Shown here: positions 1 to 8,425 of the stretch, piece by piece
Layout of the letters: the number at the start of each line of letters is the position of its first letter
Numbering within the stretch: position 1 is the first letter of the stretch
Assembly (NCBI GenBank): GCA_004555155.1
Contig: SFJH01000021.1
Coordinates: forward strand, 1-36,767
Direction: 5' to 3'
From: Clostridiales bacterium
GTDB lineage: Bacteria; Bacillota; Clostridia; Christensenellales; Aristaeellaceae
Length of the DNA: 36,767 nucleotides
The notes under the pieces: model-generated
The model's input: only the letters and a program-made list of their open reading frames with translations
Told to the model about the DNA's origin: nothing
The model's database searches: none
Translations under genes and position numbers: made by a program

Positions 1-957
1 TTCAAGAAGGCCTACGAAGGCGGCTACGCCATCGGCGCTTTCAACGTCAACAACATGGAGATCATCCAGGGCATCACCGAGGCGGCGATCGAAAAGCGCG
101 CTCCCCTGATTCTGCAGGTGTCCAAGGGCGCCCGCGCCTATGCCAAGCATGTCTACCTGATGAAGCTGATCGAGGCGGCCATCGCCGACGCCGAGCAGTC
201 TGCCGGCTTCGACCTGCCCATCTGCGTGCATCTCGACCACGGCGATACCTTCGAGCTGTGCAAGAGCTGCATCGACGGCGGCTTCACCTCCGTCATGATC
301 GACGGCTCCTCCAAGTCCTTCGAGGACAACATCGCCCTGACCAAGAAGGTCGTCGAGTACGCCCACGATCACGGCGTTGTGGTCGAAGGCGAGCTGGGCA
401 CCCTGGCCGGCGTTGAGGACGAGGTCAATGTTTCCGCCGAGGATTCTTCCTACACCCGCCCCGAAGAGGTCGAGGAGTTCGTCTCCCGCACCGGCGTTGA
501 CTCCCTGGCCATCGCCATCGGCACCTCTCACGGCGCCTACAAGTTCACCGCCGCTCAGTGCACCCGCAATGAGAAGGGCATTCTCGTTCCCCCGCCGCTG
601 CGCTTCGACATCCTCGACGAGGTCTCCAAGCGCCTGCCCGGCTTCCCGATCGTCCTGCACGGCTCTTCCTCCGTCCCGCAGGAGTTCGTGAAGATCATCA
701 ACGAGAACGGCGGCAAGATGCCCGACGCCGTCGGCATCCCCGAGGAGCAGCTGCGTCAGGCTGCCCGCGGCGCGGTCTGCAAGATCAACATTGACTCCGA
801 CCTGCGCCTGGCCATGACCGCCTGCATCCGCAAGTACTTCGCGGAGCATCCGGATCACTTCGATCCCCGCCAGTACCTCAAGCCCGCCCGCGTGGCCATC
901 AAGGACATGGTCGCCCACAAGCTGGTGGACGTGCTGGGCTGCGACGGCAAGGCCTGA
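1..957 (+). CDS. fba: Class II fructose-1,6-bisphosphate aldolase, 5'-truncated by window
   Basis: Catalyses reversible cleavage of fructose-1,6-bisphosphate to DHAP and glyceraldehyde-3-phosphate in glycolysis and gluconeogenesis, in the cytoplasm, using Zn2+. The frame is open from base 1 (FKKAYEGGYAIGAFNVNNME), which is the standard start region of the family, so the ATG at 55 is internal and about ten residues are missing upstream. Visible motifs are HLDHG (zinc and catalytic region), VEGELGTLAG, AIGTSHGAYKF, VLHGSSSVP and CKINIDSDLR (phosphate and zinc site). 318 codons are visible, close to the usual family length. A hairpin terminator follows directly. The call is secure; tagatose-bisphosphate aldolase is the only close alternative. 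Confidence 0.95.
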   Translation, partial: FKKAYEGGYAIGAFNVNNMEIIQGITEAAIEKRAPLILQVSKGARAYAKHVYLMKLIEAAIADAEQSAGFDLPICVHLDHGDTFELCKSCIDGGFTSVMIDGSSKSFEDNIALTKKVVEYAHDHGVVVEGELGTLAGVEDEVNVSAEDSSYTRPEEVEEFVSRTGVDSLAIAIGTSHGAYKFTAAQCTRNEKGILVPPPLRFDILDEVSKRLPGFPIVLHGSSSVPQEFVKIINENGGKMPDAVGIPEEQLRQAARGAVCKINIDSDLRLAMTACIRKYFAEHPDHFDPRQYLKPARVAIKDMVAHKLVDVLGCDGKA

Positions 958-983
958 TTTTCCCAAGTATTGCAATAGGAGAA

Positions 984-1026
984 GGGGAGCGCTTCGCAAA
1001 CAGCGAAGCCTCCCCGGCTTTGTATT
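984..1026 (+). terminator. Hairpin terminator after fba
   Basis: Bases 984-997 pair with 1003-1015 (one bulged C at 990, loop AAACA), 13 base pairs, followed by a modest T-rich stretch. It separates fba from the next gene. Its 3' edge touches the TTG start at 1027, so the next gene's ribosome site is unclear. Confidence 0.75.
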
Positions 1027-3966
1027 TTGAAAAAGCAACCGAAGAATCCGTGGGACGCGCGCGCCACGGGAATAGAATTGAAAAGGGAGTTGCCCAGACT
1101 GCTCGCAGCGGTATGCGCAGTTTGCCTGCTGCTGTGGGGAGCCTCGGCCCTGCTGCGCGAAAATTCCGCTTCCGAAGCGGCGCAGAGCGTCCGGATTCTG
1201 CGGGTGATGACCTCCAATCCCAATACCTGTCTGCCGGTGGGCGGAGAATATCTGGATTGGGTGGAGCTGGTGAATCTGTCCGGCGAGCCGGTCAACCTGA
1301 AGGGCTGGCGGCTGACCAGCGGGCTGGACGTGCGCGAGGGCTGCGTATTCCCGGACCGAACGCTGCAGCCGGGCGAATCGCTGATCGTCTACGCGGGCAC
1401 TCGGCCCGCTTCCGCGCCGGAGGACGCGCTGTTCTGCAGCTTCGGCCTGAACGCGGACGGGGACAGCCTCGCCCTGAGCGACGGGAACAACGTCGTGCGC
1501 GACGCGGTGGAGATTCCCGCCATGGCCGCGGGCAAGGTCTATGCGCTGGACGTGGAGACCCAGACCTGGTCGCCGCGCTCGCCCTATGACGATCTGGGCG
1601 CGGGCGTCGATCTGTCCCGGGAGCTGACGCCGGAGTACGCCGGCGGACTGGTGATCAGCGAGCTGATGGCCAGCAACCGCTCCACCATCCAGGATTCCAC
1701 CGGCACATATTCCGATTGGATCGAGATCTACAACGGCTCCGGCGCGGCAGTCAACCTCGCCGGCTATTCGCTGTCGGACAGCGAGACCAACCGCCGCCGC
1801 TTCGTCTTCCCGGAGGTGACGCTGCAGCCGGGCGCGTACCAGCTGGTGTTCGCGTCGGGTGTGGAGCGCACCGGCGATGAGCTCCACGCGGCGTTCAGGC
1901 TCTCCGGAGACGGCGAGCGCGTGGTGCTGTTCGATCCTGCAGGCAGAGCCGTTTCCTATATGGAATACGACCGCCTGGCCGCGGGCCAATCGCTGGCGCG
2001 CAGGGCGGACGGATCCGTACAGGTTACGGACGCGCCGTCGCCGGGCTATGAGAATACCGCCGAGGGCGCGCTGCGCGCGGTGGCCGCGGACTATCTCGCG
2101 CCCACCGCGAACGCGCTGGGCCTGTACATCAACGAGGTGCTCTGCGGCGCCTCCAGCGGCTGCGACTGGGTGGAGCTGGCGAACGAGTCCGGTGCGGAGC
2201 TGGATCTCTCCGGCTTCGGCCTGTCCGACAATCCCGACCGTCCCCGCAAGTGGGTTTTCCCGCAGGGCACGTCGATTCCCGCCGGCGGCACGCTGGTGAT
2301 CTCGCTGGTGGGCGCGGATCAGGCCGAGACCGCCCGGGACGGCACGCTGGCCGCGCTGCTTGCGCTGGAGGTGGACGGCGAGGAGGCGCTGGTGCTCAGC
2401 AATGCCCAGGGCCAGGTGGTCGACCGCATGCAGCTGACCCGCCAGCGCCTGGACGTCAGCTACGGGCGCATGTCCGGCGAGTCCGGCTACGTCTACTTCA
2501 CCAATCCCACGCCCGGCGCGCCGAATGTCGGCCAGTTTTACCGCCGCTGCGCCGCGGAGGTGCAGTTCTCCCATGACGGCGGCGTGCAGGACGGCCCGAT
2601 TCTGCTGGAGCTGTCCGCCGAGGCGGGCATGACCATCTACTATACCACCGACGGCAGCGAGCCCGGCGCGTCCTCCAGCGTCTATACCAGTCCCATCGCC
2701 ATCTCGGAAAACACCGTGATCCGCGCGACGGCCTGGAGCAGCGACGCCATACCGTCCTTCTCGCGGGCCAATACATACATCTTCGGCATCAGCCACACCG
2801 TGGGCATCGTGGCCGTCAGCGGCAATCCCGACGAGCTCACCGGCCCCGAAGGCACGCTGATGACCGGGCAGATCGGCCCCGGCTACGACGTGAACGCCGA
2901 AATCTACGACGCCGACGGCAATCAGCTGGTCAATCAGGGCTGCATGCTCAAGCTCAACGGCCGCAGCAGCCGCACCATGTACGACCAGCGCGCCTTCCGC
3001 CTGGTGGCCAAGAACGAGTACGGCGACGACCGGTTCCACGCCGCGCTGTTCTCCGCGCGGGATTACGAGGCATACAAGGCCGTGATCGTCCGCGCCGCCG
3101 GACAGGACAACCGCATCGCCTACATGCGCGACGTGGTGTTCACCTCCCGGGCGCAGAACACCAGCGTGATGTATCAGGAGAGCGAGGTCGTGGTCGCCTA
3201 CGTCAACGGCCAGTTCTGGGGCGTGGACCATCTGCGCGAGCGCATCTCGCCGGAGTCCATCTGCCAGTTCGAGGGCTGGGAGAATCCCGACGCCGTCGAC
3301 CTGCTGGAGGGCAAGAACGGCACGGCGGTGCAGGGCTCCAACAGCACCTTCAAGAAGATGATGACCGCCGTGCAGACCTACGGCGTGGCGTCCGATGAGA
3401 ATCTGGCCGCCCTGCGCCAGATGATGGACGTGGAGAACTACCTCGAGTACGTGATGCTGCAGATGTACTGCAACAACCACGATCTGAACAACGTGCGCAT
3501 GTACCGCAGCTCCGAGGGCGACGGCCTGTGGCGCTGGATCCTCTACGACACCGACCTGGGCTTCCGCAACAACCGCGATTCCGTGGCGGAATGGTGCACC
3601 GGAAAGGGCACGGTCGGCTCCATCACCCAGCAGAGCAACGTGCTGTTCCTGGCGCTGATGCAGAACGAGTCCGTCCGCGACTGGTTCCTGACCCGCTTCG
3701 GCGAGCTGCTGGCCACCGACCTGAGCAGCAGCGCCGTGCTGGAGGAGATCCAGTCGGTCTACGCCGCCCTCAAGCCGGAGATGGTCTATCAGTGCGAGCG
3801 CTGGGACTGGAGCACCTCCGCCTGGCAGAAGGGCGTGACGGAGCTGGCTGAGTACGCGCAGAAGCAGACCGCGCGCATCATCACCTCGCTGATCGAGCAG
3901 TTCAATCTCAGCGACGCGCAGGCTCAGCAGTACTTCGGCGCCGCCATGGCGCAGGAAGGCCTGTAA
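1027..3966 (+). CDS. Secreted lamin-tail / chitobiase-C / CotH-kinase protein
   Basis: A 979-residue exported protein. The N-terminus is basic, then a hydrophobic segment (about residues 24-42, LPRLLAAVCAVCLLLWGASA) acts as signal peptide or anchor. Three lamin-tail-like beta domains follow at about 57-165, 208-315 and 365-460, each with a pattern like DWVELVN...NLxGWxL. A chitobiase/hexosaminidase C-terminal-like domain lies at about 510-590 (TIYYTTDGSEPG). A CotH-kinase-like domain fills about 640-930 (LKLNGRSSR, WGVDHLRERIS, WILYDTDLGF with probable metal-binding Asp). CotH proteins of spores phosphorylate coat proteins; the role here is unknown. No good ribosome site precedes the TTG at 1027; TTG at 1078 with GGGAA upstream is an alternative start. 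Confidence 0.85.
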   Translation: MKKQPKNPWDARATGIELKRELPRLLAAVCAVCLLLWGASALLRENSASEAAQSVRILRVMTSNPNTCLPVGGEYLDWVELVNLSGEPVNLKGWRLTSGLDVREGCVFPDRTLQPGESLIVYAGTRPASAPEDALFCSFGLNADGDSLALSDGNNVVRDAVEIPAMAAGKVYALDVETQTWSPRSPYDDLGAGVDLSRELTPEYAGGLVISELMASNRSTIQDSTGTYSDWIEIYNGSGAAVNLAGYSLSDSETNRRRFVFPEVTLQPGAYQLVFASGVERTGDELHAAFRLSGDGERVVLFDPAGRAVSYMEYDRLAAGQSLARRADGSVQVTDAPSPGYENTAEGALRAVAADYLAPTANALGLYINEVLCGASSGCDWVELANESGAELDLSGFGLSDNPDRPRKWVFPQGTSIPAGGTLVISLVGADQAETARDGTLAALLALEVDGEEALVLSNAQGQVVDRMQLTRQRLDVSYGRMSGESGYVYFTNPTPGAPNVGQFYRRCAAEVQFSHDGGVQDGPILLELSAEAGMTIYYTTDGSEPGASSSVYTSPIAISENTVIRATAWSSDAIPSFSRANTYIFGISHTVGIVAVSGNPDELTGPEGTLMTGQIGPGYDVNAEIYDADGNQLVNQGCMLKLNGRSSRTMYDQRAFRLVAKNEYGDDRFHAALFSARDYEAYKAVIVRAAGQDNRIAYMRDVVFTSRAQNTSVMYQESEVVVAYVNGQFWGVDHLRERISPESICQFEGWENPDAVDLLEGKNGTAVQGSNSTFKKMMTAVQTYGVASDENLAALRQMMDVENYLEYVMLQMYCNNHDLNNVRMYRSSEGDGLWRWILYDTDLGFRNNRDSVAEWCTGKGTVGSITQQSNVLFLALMQNESVRDWFLTRFGELLATDLSSSAVLEEIQSVYAALKPEMVYQCERWDWSTSAWQKGVTELAEYAQKQTARIITSLIEQFNLSDAQAQQYFGAAMAQEGL

Positions 3967-3987
3967 GCCCTGAAAGCGCGATTCCCT

Positions 3988-4021
3988 GCGGGCCTGACCG
4001 ACGGTCAGGCCCGCATTTTTT
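3988..4021 (+). terminator. Rho-independent terminator
   Basis: Perfect 12-bp stem (3988-3999 with 4003-4014) with a GAC loop, then A and seven Ts. It ends the CotH gene transcript and insulates the ylxM-ffh promoter. Confidence 0.93.
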
Positions 4022-4089
4022 ACCATCGGGATTCGCGCCCCGGCCGCCCTTCAGGTATGTTGATTCTTCGTTGCGTCAAGCATTTCTGC

Positions 4090-4118
4090 TTGACATCAGG
4101 GCGGGAAGCGGTTATAAT
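4090..4118 (+). promoter_or_regulatory. Consensus sigma-A promoter of ylxM-ffh operon
   Basis: TTGACA at 4090-4095 and TATAAT at 4113-4118 with a 17-base spacer: an exact match to the housekeeping consensus. It lies 41 bases before the ylxM start, consistent with high constitutive expression of SRP components. Confidence 0.93.
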
Positions 4119-4158
4119 GATGAGGTTGACAAGCAAAACAGCTTGCGGGGGTAGCGCA

Positions 4159-4518
4159 ATGGCGGACATGGAAGAGCGGGTGGAGCTGAATTATCTGCTG
4201 GACTTCTACGGGCCGCTGCTGACGGAGCACCGCCGGGAGCTGATGCGCCTGTACTGCGAGGAAGACCTTTCGCTGGCGGAGATCGCCGATCAGATGGAGA
4301 TCACGCGGCAGGGCGTCTCGGACGCGGTGAACAAGGCGCGCCGTCAGCTGAACGATTACGAGAAAAAGCTGGGGCTGGTGGCCCGGTATCGCGCGCTGAG
4401 CCGGCAGGCGGAGGCGTGCCTGAGCGCGCTGGACGAGATTCGCGCGGACGAGGGAAGCCTCGACGCGATGAACCGCGCGCGCCGGGCGCTGGAGAACATC
4501 ATTCAGATTGAGAGGTGA
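4159..4518 (+). CDS. ylxM: YlxM-family HTH protein (UPF0122), SRP-associated
   Basis: A 119-residue DNA-binding-like protein always found next to ffh in Firmicutes; in streptococci the homologue modulates SRP. The opening ELNYLLDFYGPLLTEHRREL and the helix-turn-helix LAEIADQMEITRQGVSDAVN (about residues 38-57) are diagnostic. I place the start at ATG 4159, preceded by GGGGG at 4146-4151 and matching family N-termini; the open frame extends upstream to 4057 but that part overlaps the promoter. The stop is six bases before ffh, so the two are co-transcribed. Confidence 0.93.
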   Translation: MADMEERVELNYLLDFYGPLLTEHRRELMRLYCEEDLSLAEIADQMEITRQGVSDAVNKARRQLNDYEKKLGLVARYRALSRQAEACLSALDEIRADEGSLDAMNRARRALENIIQIER

Positions 4519-4524
4519 ACGCCG

Positions 4525-5868
<1,344 letters not shown>

Positions 5869-5939
5869 TGAACCGATAACTATGGCGAAAGCCGTAATTA
5901 TATCCAATTCCGAATGAACATTTGAGGAGGAACACCACA

Positions 5940-6179
5940 ATGGTTAAGATTCGTCTGAAGAGAATGGGCATGAAGAAGAAGCCCTTCTATCGTCTCGTCG
6001 TCACCGACAGCCGCAGCCCCCGCGACGGCCGCTTCATCGAGGAGATCGGCTACTACAATCCCGTTTCCGAGCCCGTCGAGCTGAAGATCGACGCGGAGCG
6101 CGCCAAGTACTGGATCGGCACTGGCGCTCAGCCCACCGACACCGTCCGCGGCCTGCTGAAGAAGGGCGGAGTTCTGTAA
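5940..6179 (+). CDS. rpsP: 30S ribosomal protein S16
   Basis: Small-subunit protein needed for 30S assembly. 79 residues starting MVKIRLKRMGMKKKPFYRLV with the family hallmark DSRSPRDGRFIEEIGYYNP. The start is ATG 5940, with AGGAGG at 5925-5930; an in-frame TTG at 5922 lies upstream of that site and is rejected. It follows ffh by 71 bases and precedes khpA by two, the conserved Firmicutes order. Confidence 0.98.
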   Translation: MVKIRLKRMGMKKKPFYRLVVTDSRSPRDGRFIEEIGYYNPVSEPVELKIDAERAKYWIGTGAQPTDTVRGLLKKGGVL

Positions 6180-6181
6180 TC

Positions 6182-6412
6182 ATGGTCGAACTGGTGAAAT
6201 ATATCGCCCAGTCCCTCGTCGAGAAGCCCGAAGCGGTGGACGTGCGCCAGACCGAAAACGAGGAAGGCGTCGTCATCGAGCTGCGCGTCGACCCGGATGA
6301 CATGGGCAAGGTCATCGGCAAGCAGGGCCGCATCGCCAAGGCGATCCGCACGGTCGTCAAGGCCGCGACCGCCAAGGACGAAAAGCCGGTGTTCGTCGAG
6401 ATCATCGAATAA
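6182..6412 (+). CDS. khpA: KH-domain RNA-binding protein KhpA (YlqC)
   Basis: A 76-residue single KH domain with the RNA-gripping GxxG loop as GKQG in KVIGKQGRIAKAIRTVVKA. In streptococci KhpA works with KhpB/EloR in control of cell elongation and binds sRNAs and tRNAs. The start ATG lies two bases after the rpsP stop, so translation is probably coupled. It is the last gene of the block. Confidence 0.95.
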   Translation: MVELVKYIAQSLVEKPEAVDVRQTENEEGVVIELRVDPDDMGKVIGKQGRIAKAIRTVVKAATAKDEKPVFVEIIE

Positions 6413-6422
6413 CAGAATGCAG

Positions 6423-6456
6423 AGCGGGAGACCTTCGGTCGGCCCGCTTTGTTTTG
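6423..6456 (+). terminator. Terminator of ylxM-khpA operon
   Basis: AGCGGG (6423-6428) pairs with CCCGCT (6443-6448), with GACC-TTC-GGTC inside, then TTGTTTTGT. Ends the protein operon before the independently transcribed SRP RNA. Confidence 0.88.
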
Positions 6457-6598
6457 TCCGGAATAGCCGCTCCCCTCAAATTGCGCAGCCTTGCCGGTGA
6501 TCCTGGATCGCGAACGCACCGGGAGAGAACCAGACCGGAAGCTTTTCAGGATGGATGGCAGCGCTGCAGACGATCAAAGATTTAGCACAGCCGAGGGC

Positions 6599-6627
6599 TT
6601 GCCAAACGCGCGCGGCTGTGGTATAAT
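6599..6627 (+). promoter_or_regulatory. Promoter of the SRP RNA gene
   Basis: TTGCCA (6599-6604), 17-base spacer, TATAAT (6622-6627). The start of transcription would fall near 6634, where the 5' strand of the RNA's closing stem begins. Confidence 0.85.
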
Positions 6628-6631
6628 GTCT

Positions 6632-6768
6632 GGGTCCGCAGGTGATGATGACTGGGTCCCGTGCGGCGTCATGCTGTGAATCTTGTCAGGGCCGGAAGGC
6701 AGCAGCAATAAGCAGAAGTTGGCGCGCGCCGCGGGAGAAGCCCGGTTTGAACCTGCGGGCTTTTTATT
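6632..6768 (+). ncRNA. ffs: Signal recognition particle RNA (4.5S/scRNA type)
   Basis: Contains the universally conserved SRP helix 8: TTG-TCAGG-GCC-GGAA-GGC-AGCAG-CAA at 6683-6708, with GGAA tetraloop, symmetric loop and the 5'-side CAGG / 3'-side AGCAG internal loop where the Ffh M domain binds. The rest folds into one long rod: 6636-6643 (CCGCAGGT) pairs with 6751-6758 (ACCTGCGG), 6651-6656 with 6741-6746, and CCCG/GCGGCG near 6658-6668 with CGCCGCGGG near 6727-6734. A T-rich tail from 6761 ends it. About 130 nt; boundaries are approximate. No separate Alu domain is evident. Confidence 0.92.
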
Positions 6769-6792
6769 TTTATGAAACGGAGCTGAATATCC

Positions 6793-7275
6793 ATGCAGTT
6801 TCGCCACATGACCAGCGTCTACCTCCGCCGGGACGGGCGGCTGCTTTTGCTGTACCGCACGGGCTCGCGGGTGGTGAACAACCAGTGGATCGGCACCGCT
6901 GGCGGGCACTTCGAGCCCTCTGAGCTGAACGACCCCACGGCCTGCGTGCTGCGCGAGCTGCGGGAGGAGACCGGGCTGACGGCGGGCGACATCGAGCATC
7001 TGGCGCTGCGCTATGTCACGCTGCGGCGCAAGAACGGCGAGATCCGCCAGAATCACTACTTCTTCGCCGATCTGAAGCCTGGAATCGCCGAGCCTGCCAG
7101 CACGGAGGGTCGGCTTCAGTGGTTTTCCGAGGCGGAGCTGTCCGGGCTGGACATGCCCCATTCGGCCCGGTACATGCTCGAGCACTGGCTGGCCGTGGGG
7201 CGGTACGACGACAGGCTCTACGGCGGCGTCAGCCGGGCGGATGGCGTGGACTTTCACGAATTGAACGATTTTTAG
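6793..7275 (+). CDS. Nudix hydrolase
   Basis: A 160-residue Nudix-fold pyrophosphohydrolase. The Nudix box is GGHFEPSELNDPTACVLREL then REETGL; the catalytic REUxEExGU part is intact, but the spacer between the first Glu and RE is nine residues rather than the usual seven. Substrate (damaged nucleotide, nucleotide sugar or cap-like compound) cannot be told. Ribosome site GGAG at 6779-6782 precedes ATG 6793. It lies 40 bases before the next gene (GNAT), so the two probably share a transcript; the initiating promoter may be readthrough from the SRP RNA region. Confidence 0.9.
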   Translation: MQFRHMTSVYLRRDGRLLLLYRTGSRVVNNQWIGTAGGHFEPSELNDPTACVLRELREETGLTAGDIEHLALRYVTLRRKNGEIRQNHYFFADLKPGIAEPASTEGRLQWFSEAELSGLDMPHSARYMLEHWLAVGRYDDRLYGGVSRADGVDFHELNDF

Positions 7276-7314
7276 GCGCAAGCCGCCGCTTTTGGGAATG
7301 CGAGGTGGAAAAAT

Positions 7315-7821
7315 ATGCAGATTGAGAAGGGCGCTCCCGGGATCATCGACGGCTGGATGGCGCTGGTTGAGCGCGTGCGCGCGGAGTTTCCCGGGCTGGA
7401 GACCCCTCAGGCGATGGAGGAACACCGGCAGACCGTGCTGCGGTTCATGGAGCGGGGCGAGGCGCTCTGCGCCCGGGCGGACGGGGACATCGCGGGCGTG
7501 ATCCTGTTCTCCCGCCGACACGGCATGATCTGCTGTCTGGCGGTCGCGCCGGAGTTCCGCCGCCGGGGCGCGGGATCGATGCTGCTGGGCGAGGCGCTCC
7601 GGCGGATGGATTGCAGCCGCCCGGTGACGGTGTCCACCTTCCTGGAGGACGATCCCCGCGGCCCGGCCGCCCGGGGACTGTACCGGCGCTTCGGCTTTGT
7701 GGAGGGCGCGTTCTCCGAGGAGTACGGCAGCCCGGTGCAGGAATTCGTGCGCGCGCCGCAGCCAAGGGATTACGAATCACACAGAAACACAACGAAAACG
7801 GCCCGCAAATCGCCGACATAA
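7315..7821 (+). CDS. GNAT-family N-acetyltransferase
   Basis: A 168-residue acetyl-CoA-dependent acetyltransferase. The acetyl-CoA loop is RRRGAGSMLLGEAL (about residues 82-95), preceded by the strand ICCLAVAPEF and followed by LYRRFGFVEG (motif B). GAGGTGG lies just before ATG 7315. Target not identifiable. It probably shares a transcript with the preceding Nudix gene and ends before a bidirectional terminator. Confidence 0.88.
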   Translation: MQIEKGAPGIIDGWMALVERVRAEFPGLETPQAMEEHRQTVLRFMERGEALCARADGDIAGVILFSRRHGMICCLAVAPEFRRRGAGSMLLGEALRRMDCSRPVTVSTFLEDDPRGPAARGLYRRFGFVEGAFSEEYGSPVQEFVRAPQPRDYESHRNTTKTARKSPT

Positions 7822-7829
7822 GAGGAATG

Positions 7830-7864
7830 AAAACGCCGCTCCCTGCTTTGGAGAGCAGCGTTTT
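7830..7864. terminator. Bidirectional terminator between convergent genes
   Basis: AAAACGC (7830-7836) pairs with GCGTTTT (7858-7864), with GCTCC/GGAGAGC inside and one mismatch. A and T tracts on both sides let it serve the GNAT gene on the plus strand and the DUF1622 gene on the minus strand. Confidence 0.82.
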
Positions 7865-7879
7865 GTCGATAAAAGCACC

Positions 7880-8218
7880 TTATAAATTCAGCTTTGCGTC
7901 CCGCTCGGCCTTTTCGTTTTTGACCTCCCAGTGCAGCAGGAAGGTCAGCGCGCCGCGGATTACCACGATCGCGCCCAGGATGAACAGCTCGTCCCAGGTG
8001 CGCACGATCACCGTGCGCAGCACCTCGCCGCCCATCTTGAACAGCAGCGCCAGCGAAATGCCCTCGGCCAGCTCGATGCGCAGGTGCTGTCGGCCCCGCA
8101 CGTAGCCGTAAAGGCAGCGAACCGCCGTGATCACGACGATCAGCACGCCCGCCATCTCCATGGCCATGGTACAATAGAGAATCACCTGCTTGAAGATCTC
8201 CTCGATCTGATGATACAT
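7880..8218 (-). CDS. DUF1622 family membrane protein
   Basis: A 112-residue protein with three predicted membrane segments (about residues 18-38, 50-65 and 78-95). The pattern of an N-terminal amphipathic helix, a central RxELAEGISLALLFKMGGEVLRT-like stretch and a charged tail matches the DUF1622 family, whose function is unknown. AAGGAGAG lies nine bases before ATG 8218. Its promoter (8251-8279) is divergent from that of the DUF1538 gene. Confidence 0.85.
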   Translation of the reverse strand: MYHQIEEIFKQVILYCTMAMEMAGVLIVVITAVRCLYGYVRGRQHLRIELAEGISLALLFKMGGEVLRTVIVRTWDELFILGAIVVIRGALTFLLHWEVKNEKAERDAKLNL

Positions 8219-8250
8219 TGCCCTCTCTCCTTTGTTCCGCGGATGGGTAA

Positions 8251-8279
8251 AGTATACCAGATGGAAGGAGATTTTTCAA
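8251..8279 (-). promoter_or_regulatory. Promoter of DUF1622 gene
   Basis: On the minus strand TTGAAA (8279-8274), 17-base spacer, TATACT (8256-8251). Confidence 0.75.
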
Positions 8280-8319
8280 GCGCCGCAAATCCTTGACGCT
8301 TTCTTTATGCCCCATCGCC

Positions 8320-8349
8320 TTGACGCTGCGCGGCCCGTCATGCTATGAT
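8320..8349 (+). promoter_or_regulatory. Promoter of DUF1538-PII pair
   Basis: TTGACG (8320-8325), 18-base spacer, TATGAT (8344-8349), about 70 bases before the ATG at 8426. Confidence 0.65.
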
Positions 8350-8425
8350 AAAAATGAGGAAGGGTTTCCCTTCTTTTGGAGCGCACGAGCCATCGTCATG
8401 GCGGAACAGAAAGCGAGGTTGAGAA

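Noticed and set aside
55..957. ATG at 55 as the start of the aldolase
   Set aside because: The 18 codons before it encode conserved aldolase residues, so the true start lies outside the window.
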